Both the position numbers and the translations under genes were made by a program. This document shows positions 7,164 through 11,179 of a DNA stretch of 11,179 bases, piece after piece; within the stretch, counting starts at the first letter, position 1, and each line of letters starts with the position of its first letter. Source of the DNA: Clostridiales bacterium UBA1770 (GTDB lineage: Bacteria > Bacillota > Clostridia > Oscillospirales > CAG-272); assembly GCA_002315325.1 (NCBI GenBank), contig DCGU01000055.1:35465-46643 (forward strand). The letters run 5' to 3'. Under the pieces are notes generated by a model. The model saw nothing but the letters and a program-made list of their open reading frames with translations, searched no databases and was not told the origin of the DNA.

Positions 7164-8027
7164 TTAAAACAAATCCACCTGAATAATCAGATCCGGTTCG
7201 GCTAACGCAATGTCATCGCGACTTTGCAAAATCTCGATGGCTTTCATAACGTTATCATATCCCGGTTCTGTCAGTTCCAAACACAAAACACGGGTATAGT
7301 CAAGGCTGATTTCGTCCGGAATTACGTCGGTGACCGTGAGCATTTTCCGATACCGTTCTGTCCATGTGCTCGTCAAATCCTTGACAGATGCACAATCGAT
7401 TTCACTGAAATCATCCGGTGTATATTCAATCAGTTGTCGGGTTGCTTCCGATGTCAACGTGACAAGCACGTGATCTAAACAAATCTCATCTGCCGTAGGT
7501 CGGTTAATATCAGCTAGTTCCCCATCCCGGATTATGATTGCTTCAATTTCTTTTTTGTATTCTGACAGTATTCCCTCATTCAGCAAGTCCTGCAGGGAAA
7601 TTATCTTGGCCCCGTCAAAGGCATATGCACCGTCAATCGAGACCTCAGTGGCTTTATTCCCAAAGAAAAACACATCATACCCGCCATAGTAACCGATGTA
7701 TAGGTTATAGTACGCGTCCCAGTTATAAGACACATCCTCCCACAAATACGGAGCATAAATGAAAACGGAATACTCTTTTTCAAAAGCCTCTTTACGGACA
7801 GGATCCATTTCTTCTTTTGTTTTACTTACATCTGGCAAACTTCCTGTGTCATCCTTTTTTTCGTCAGTATCCGTTGGTGAACCGATGGGATTGTTGTCAT
7901 CAACCATATCCGAGCCGGTTATGTGCTCTATATCCTTTTCGTCCGCATTATTAGCGTTCCCGCCGCACGACGTAAGAATAAAAACGCACATTACAAGCAG
8001 AAAGGCAACAAACATGTTTTTTTTCAT
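7164..8027 (-). CDS. Lipoprotein with C-terminal subtilisin-propeptide (I9-like) domain
   Basis: This 287-residue protein should be anchored outside the cell. It has a lipoprotein signal peptide with lipobox LTSC (C21), then an acidic Ser/Pro/Asp-rich linker to about residue 85. Residues about 86-170 form a Tyr/Phe-rich domain (YNLYIGYYGGYDVFFFG, then ISLQDLLNEGIL) that recalls an unnamed repeat of gut Clostridia surface proteins. Residues 185-287 are homologous to the propeptide of the protease gene just upstream. By hand count, residues 185-220 match protease residues 88-123 at 21 of 36 positions without gaps, sharing VKDLTS. No protease domain follows; the chain ends VDLF, where the protease's propeptide reads VTLM before its likely processing site. 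GAGGT lies seven bases before the ATG, and the gene starts 60 bases after the protease stop, so the two are probably co-transcribed. Likely role: inhibitor, chaperone or surface tether for the protease. Confidence 0.85.
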   Translation of the reverse strand: MKKNMFVAFLLVMCVFILTSCGGNANNADEKDIEHITGSDMVDDNNPIGSPTDTDEKKDDTGSLPDVSKTKEEMDPVRKEAFEKEYSVFIYAPYLWEDVSYNWDAYYNLYIGYYGGYDVFFFGNKATEVSIDGAYAFDGAKIISLQDLLNEGILSEYKKEIEAIIIRDGELADINRPTADEICLDHVLVTLTSEATRQLIEYTPDDFSEIDCASVKDLTSTWTERYRKMLTVTDVIPDEISLDYTRVLCLELTEPGYDNVMKAIEILQSRDDIALAEPDLIIQVDLF

Positions 8028-8087
8028 TGTTTCGACCTCAAAACCACTTTTATATCAAAACGCAAACCTTAGTCTCCACAAGAAAGG

Positions 8088-9650
8088 TTATGGGTTAGAT
8101 AACGCATTAAAAGCATTTAATCTTCCGCCCGTAACACAATATCCTGACAAAGATGTAACTGAGTCAACATTATTAAGTATTGCAGCTTTAACTTGAGCAG
8201 GTGTCATATTTGGATAATATGACATTAGCAATGCTGCAACCCCTGTGACGTAGGGGGCGGCAATCGACGTGCCCTGAGAATAGTGGTACCCTGTATTGTA
8301 ATGTGTTAATTGGTTGAAAGAGTTAGAAGAATCAGAACCACACAATGATGCAGGTCTCGTTGTCAGTACGGAATATTCTGCCGTGGCCGTATAAACAATG
8401 CCGCCCGGAGCAAATAAATCAACCAGAGTGCTACTGTAACATGAATAATAGGCCGGCATATCGTAAAAATCAGACGCACCTACAACAATCATATTAGATA
8501 AATGAAAACTGGCAGGATAAACAGCACTCATACCGATATCGTATCCATAGTTATAAGTGGATTCGTCTCCGTTTCCTGCTGCACAGATAATTAACCCTGT
8601 GTAGGCATTGATTGCATTAAGTGCGCAGGTTTGAAGACTCGTGTCATTTGAATGCCATCCCAAACTGAGATTTATTAACTCCATACCATTTGTTTGAGCA
8701 CAGTTAATCGCATCAAGTACATTGTAAGTGTTTAAATTTCCATTTTGATCGATTATTCTATATGAAATGAGGTTTGTTTCCCAACAAACTCCGGAAACAC
8801 CCTGAGCATTGTTTCCGGCGGCGCCGATAATACCGGCAACTTCAGTTCCGTGCCCATAAGAATCAACGGGATTTGCAGGCGCGCAGTTGCCACTTGAATA
8901 ATCCCTGCACTGAATTGCCGAAGCAAGGTTGTCCATCAAGTCCAAATGTGTCCCATCAATTCCGGAATCAATTATGACAACATTTACGTCTTTGGCCTTT
9001 TTGCAAAGGTCCCATGCTTGGGGCAAATCAATTATGGTTGAAGCGGTTTGCTCGCAATAATACGTATCATTTGGAGTAGTTGACATGAGAGTGACTTTAT
9101 AGTTGGGCATAGCACTGATAACGTCTTCTCTTTCTGTTAGCGAGCAAATGATGTTGTAAATTTCATCTTTTGATGCCGCGTTTACGGTTAATGCTAATAC
9201 TGTATAAAAGTCTTCGGGCACAATTTCTTTTGCGTCAATTCCTTTATTTTCTGCCTCTTCCATTATTTGTTCGGCTCTTCCGGAAGTCAAATCCTTCACA
9301 TTGTAACATGATATTTCCGGAAAGTCTTTCGGAGAATATGAAATAAATTGAGCAGTAGCATCATGCGAAAGAGTTATCATCACAACATCTGTAAAGAAAT
9401 CATCTTTTAGAAAATCCTCAAGAGAAATTGTCACCTCATTTTCATCCGAAATCTCACCGCTATTGTTTGTTTCTGTTTCCTCATCTAAGCATTCGGTTAC
9501 TGAATTAGAAACAAAGGCAATTGAATCATTCAGATAATCAATGCAATTTTCAATTTCAATCTTAGTCTCATATTTCTCAACCGCTACAGCCGATGTGAAA
9601 CATGTAATACAAAGAACAAACGCAAGACAAATTGATAAAATGTTTTTCAT
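8088..9650 (-). CDS. Secreted subtilisin-like serine protease (S8) with N-terminal propeptide
   Basis: The 520-residue preproprotease has a signal peptide (residues 1-23, cleavage expected after AVA), a 60-residue acidic linker, an I9-like propeptide at about 88-189, and a peptidase S8 domain at about 195-520. The catalytic triad is D228 (IIDSGIDGTH), H267 (GHGTEVAG) and S462 (QGTSIAAP), with oxyanion N360 (AAGNGD). The mature enzyme probably begins near TTPNDTYYCEQ, the usual subtilisin N-terminal motif. There is no cell-wall anchor or C-terminal transmembrane segment, so it should be secreted. The catalytic part contains eleven or more cysteines, which is unusual for a secreted Bacillota protease. 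The frame is open to 9902, but the start at 9650 is chosen for its GGGAGGAG RBS six bases upstream, its signal peptide, and a consensus promoter at 9705-9733. Composition is AT-rich relative to the sugar operon. The physiological substrate is unknown. Confidence 0.93.
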   Translation of the reverse strand: MKNILSICLAFVLCITCFTSAVAVEKYETKIEIENCIDYLNDSIAFVSNSVTECLDEETETNNSGEISDENEVTISLEDFLKDDFFTDVVMITLSHDATAQFISYSPKDFPEISCYNVKDLTSGRAEQIMEEAENKGIDAKEIVPEDFYTVLALTVNAASKDEIYNIICSLTEREDVISAMPNYKVTLMSTTPNDTYYCEQTASTIIDLPQAWDLCKKAKDVNVVIIDSGIDGTHLDLMDNLASAIQCRDYSSGNCAPANPVDSYGHGTEVAGIIGAAGNNAQGVSGVCWETNLISYRIIDQNGNLNTYNVLDAINCAQTNGMELINLSLGWHSNDTSLQTCALNAINAYTGLIICAAGNGDESTYNYGYDIGMSAVYPASFHLSNMIVVGASDFYDMPAYYSCYSSTLVDLFAPGGIVYTATAEYSVLTTRPASLCGSDSSNSFNQLTHYNTGYHYSQGTSIAAPYVTGVAALLMSYYPNMTPAQVKAAILNNVDSVTSLSGYCVTGGRLNAFNALSNP

Positions 9651-9656
9651 GTTTTT

Positions 9657-9664
9657 CTCCTCCC
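9657..9664 (-). promoter_or_regulatory. RBS deciding the protease start
   Basis: GGGAGGAG on the minus strand, six bases before the ATG at 9650. The longer frame from 9902 would start inside the insertion sequence and lacks a signal peptide. Confidence 0.85.
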
Positions 9665-9704
9665 TATGTTTGTTTTTTGCGACATTGTTGTCAACCGCAA
9701 TGCT

Positions 9705-9733
9705 ATTATAACATCTAATGCTGCCAATGTCAA
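9705..9733 (-). promoter_or_regulatory. Perfect consensus sigma-A promoter of the protease-lipoprotein pair
   Basis: On the minus strand: TTGACA (9728-9733), 17-base spacer ending in TGT, TATAAT (9705-9710). Both hexamers are exact consensus and the extended -10 TGn is present. In the leader, GACA-TTGT-TGTC (9681-9692) makes a short inverted repeat that could be an operator. The IS256 element begins about four bases beyond the -35 box. Confidence 0.88.
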
Positions 9734-9738
9734 ATCGA

Positions 9739-9764
9739 TAGTGTAAAATATTATGTGTAAATAA
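9739..9764 (+). repeat. Left terminal inverted repeat of the IS256-family element
   Basis: Begins TAGTGTAAAATATTATGTG and ends TAAATAA. It matches the reverse complement of 11138-11163 at 23 of 26 positions; the three mismatches are adjacent, at positions 10-12. Confidence 0.85.
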
Positions 9765-9781
9765 CAGCTGGGTATAGAAAA

Positions 9782-9842
9782 GGAATTCCAAATCCTGTAT
9801 AATGTAAAGTACCACCAATACAATCACAGGAGAAAGAATTCC
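9782..9842 (+). promoter_or_regulatory. Transposase leader: -10 box, RBS and RBS-masking fold-back hairpin
   Basis: TATAAT lies at 9798-9803 with only a weak -35; the RBS AGGAG is at 9828-9832, 11 bases before the ATG. GGAATTC (9782-9788) can pair with GAATTCC (9836-9842), and CCTGT (9794-9798) with ACAGG (9826-9830), across a 5x5 internal loop. The left arms lie upstream of the expected transcript start, so only read-through RNA could fold and hide the RBS. Confidence 0.5.
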
Positions 9843-9843
9843 C

Positions 9844-11025
9844 ATGAAAGATTTTAGCACAGAGTTGGTAAAAAGTCTATACTTTGACAAAGAAAGATTC
9901 AACGAAATAATGCGAGAGATGCTTGAAGAAGCAATTAATGGAATTCTTCAAAGTGAACTCGGGGCATTTCTCGGATATGAAACGTACAGTTATGCCGGCC
10001 GAAACAGTGGTGACAGCCGAAACGGAAGTTACGAGAGAATCATTCAATCTCAGTTCGGCCCGTTGCATCTCACAATACCGCGTGACAGGAACGGCGAATT
10101 CAGTCAGAAATTAATTCCGGGGTACTCTCGCCGTACCGATTCATTGGAGGATACCATTATCCATCTGTACAGCCACGGGGTGACTACAGGAGAAATAGCC
10201 GACATCATCGAACACATGTACGGCAGCCATTATTCAAGATCCACAGTATCCAATATTACCATGTCTGTGACAGGATTGGTTGAAGCCTTCCATACGAAAG
10301 CCATAAAAGAAAAATATGCCGTTGTATACTGTGACGCCACGTATCTCAATTTGAGAAGAGATACCGTATCTCCCGAAGCCTTACACGTAATATTGGGGAT
10401 AACACCGGATGGCAAGAAAGAAGTCCTGGACTATGCGGTATATCCTTCGGAATCTGCTCAAAACTACCGTGAAATGCTTGAAAGGTTGAAAGAACGAGGA
10501 CTCAAGCAGATACTCCTCTTTGTATCCGACGGTCTTAACGGTCTTCATAGAGCAATTAAGATGGTATATCCGGATTCAAAATACCAAAGTTGCTGGGTAC
10601 ATCTTTCAAGAAACGTACGACGTCTTGTGCGTAAGAAAGACTGGAGTGACGTGCTTGGCGCTCTTAAAACCGTTTATACGCAGGAGAATGCAAATGACGC
10701 CAAGGAAATGTTGGAAGCGTTTCTTGACATGTTTGCCGACCAATATCCTAAGTTGCGCGGATTATTGGCAGACGTTGGTAACTTGTTTACCTTTTATGAA
10801 TTTCCCACATCTATTCGCAGAAGCATTTATTCCACGAATCTGATGGAGCGGTGCAATAAATATCTTAAGTCCGGGTATAGGAAAAAAGAACAATTTCCCC
10901 ATGAAGAATCCTTGGACAGATACGTGGCAACGTTTTTGACGGATTACAACAATCGTTATTCCGAATTGGCGCATCGCGGATTCCTTGAAGCAGAACCGGA
11001 ACTGTTGGCAATGTTTAAAGAATAA
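9844..11025 (+). CDS. IS256-family (mutator-type) transposase
   Basis: The 393-residue protein is a full-length DDE transposase of the IS256/MULE type, which cuts and joins the ends of its own element, in this family usually through a circular intermediate. The N-terminal half carries the DNA-binding region with the conserved YAGRNSGDSRNGSYERI stretch (50-66). The catalytic residues are D164 (VVYCDATYL), D229 (LFVSDGLNGL) and E335 (STNLMERCNKYLK), with the family's CxxH motif at C250-H253. The frame is intact and of normal length, so the enzyme may be active. AGGAG precedes the ATG. It is transcribed divergently from the protease and ends just before a long inverted repeat. Confidence 0.95.
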   Translation: MKDFSTELVKSLYFDKERFNEIMREMLEEAINGILQSELGAFLGYETYSYAGRNSGDSRNGSYERIIQSQFGPLHLTIPRDRNGEFSQKLIPGYSRRTDSLEDTIIHLYSHGVTTGEIADIIEHMYGSHYSRSTVSNITMSVTGLVEAFHTKAIKEKYAVVYCDATYLNLRRDTVSPEALHVILGITPDGKKEVLDYAVYPSESAQNYREMLERLKERGLKQILLFVSDGLNGLHRAIKMVYPDSKYQSCWVHLSRNVRRLVRKKDWSDVLGALKTVYTQENANDAKEMLEAFLDMFADQYPKLRGLLADVGNLFTFYEFPTSIRRSIYSTNLMERCNKYLKSGYRKKEQFPHEESLDRYVATFLTDYNNRYSELAHRGFLEAEPELLAMFKE

Positions 11026-11040
11026 ATGCGGATGCTTGGA

Positions 11041-11111
11041 GAAAGCCCTTCGGCTTCCTCATTCAGGGTTCCGCTCCGCTTCACCCTTCTTTCGTCTTCC
11101 GAAGGGCTTTC
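11041..11111 (+). repeat. Inverted repeat downstream of the transposase
   Basis: GAAAGCCCTTCGG (11041-11053) is a perfect 13-bp match to the reverse complement of 11099-11111. Inside it AGGGT (11065-11069) can pair with ACCCT (11083-11087). No strong T-run follows, so it is a poor rho-independent terminator; it may protect the 3' end or act in transposition. A smaller hairpin AAGCC-CTTC-GGCTT (11043-11056) competes with it. Confidence 0.7.
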
Positions 11112-11137
11112 GTTCTTATCTTTACTTTGACAGGATT

Positions 11138-11163
11138 TTATTTACACATAAATCTTTACACTA
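11138..11163 (-). repeat. Right terminal inverted repeat of the IS256-family element
   Basis: Reads TTATTTACACATAAATC and then TTTACACTA on the plus strand, the inverted partner of 9739-9764. Confidence 0.85.
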
Positions 11164-11179
11164 CCTAGAGTAAAATACT

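Larger units (their letters stand above)
9737..11165 (+). mobile_element. IS256-family insertion sequence, complete
   Basis: The element is bounded by 26-bp imperfect terminal inverted repeats (23 of 26 identical) and contains one intact transposase gene. The tips probably reach two bases beyond each repeat (left GATAGTG, right CACTACC). It is about 1.4 kb, normal for the family. I find no matching 8-9-bp target duplication: the left flank reads GTCAAATC and the right flank TAGAGTAA. That suggests an old insertion, a rearrangement, or a second element abutting the right end. It lies directly upstream of the protease promoter and is transcribed away from it. Confidence 0.87.

Noticed and set aside
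8028..8087. Possible separate promoter for the lipoprotein in the 60-base gap after the protease
   Set aside because: A TATAAA-like box is present on the minus strand but no -35 lies at proper spacing; co-transcription from 9705-9733 is simpler.
9651..9902. N-terminal extension of the protease frame back to 9902
   Set aside because: It would run through the IS left repeat and the promoter, and would displace a signal peptide that has a near-ideal RBS at 9657-9664.
1..11179. CRISPR arrays, tRNA or rRNA genes, riboswitches
   Set aside because: No spaced direct repeats, cloverleaf or rRNA-like sequence was noticed, and all intergenic gaps are under 200 bases.

Overview
The window looks like a chromosomal segment of a low-to-moderate GC Gram-positive anaerobe (Bacillota, most likely class Clostridia, perhaps a gut Oscillospirales-type lineage). 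The grounds are strong AGGAG-type ribosome binding sites, consensus sigma-A promoters, a 7TM/HD-GYP protein, a Clostridia-style sugar-binding lipoprotein remnant and an IS256-family element. The taxonomic call is inference. No stretch longer than about 200 bases lacks a gene or a mobile element.

Bases 1-7083 are relatively GC-rich (one line near 3421 counts to about 63% GC) and metabolic. A membrane HD-GYP protein (64-1686) converges on a cytoplasmic DUF4832-type TIM-barrel glycosidase-like gene (1749-3164, minus). A 16-bp-stem bidirectional terminator lies between them. Divergent from the glycosidase, and sharing its 143-base promoter region, is a tight four-gene run: PfkB sugar kinase, D-lyxose isomerase-type cupin, class II ketose-phosphate aldolase, and a single-domain SpoT-like HD hydrolase. 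The first three make a complete isomerase-kinase-aldolase route for an unusual sugar. It is followed by the wreck of a sugar ABC-transporter binding lipoprotein: promoter, RBS and signal peptide intact, middle missing, C-terminus left in another frame.

Bases 7084-9736 are distinctly AT-richer (one line near 8641 counts to about 37% GC) and carry two minus-strand genes read from one perfect consensus promoter: a secreted subtilisin-like protease with its own propeptide (8088-9650), then a lipoprotein (7164-8027). The lipoprotein's C-terminal ~100 residues are clearly homologous to the protease's propeptide, and it ends at the equivalent of the propeptide cleavage point. I read this pair as a protease plus a membrane-anchored propeptide-type inhibitor or chaperone. 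This is the most interesting system in the window.

Bases 9737-11165 are a full-length IS256-family insertion sequence with 26-bp terminal inverted repeats and an intact DDE transposase. It sits a few bases upstream of the protease promoter's -35 box. A hairpin that would mask the transposase start in read-through RNA is visible, and the last 14 bases of the window resemble a second IS left end.
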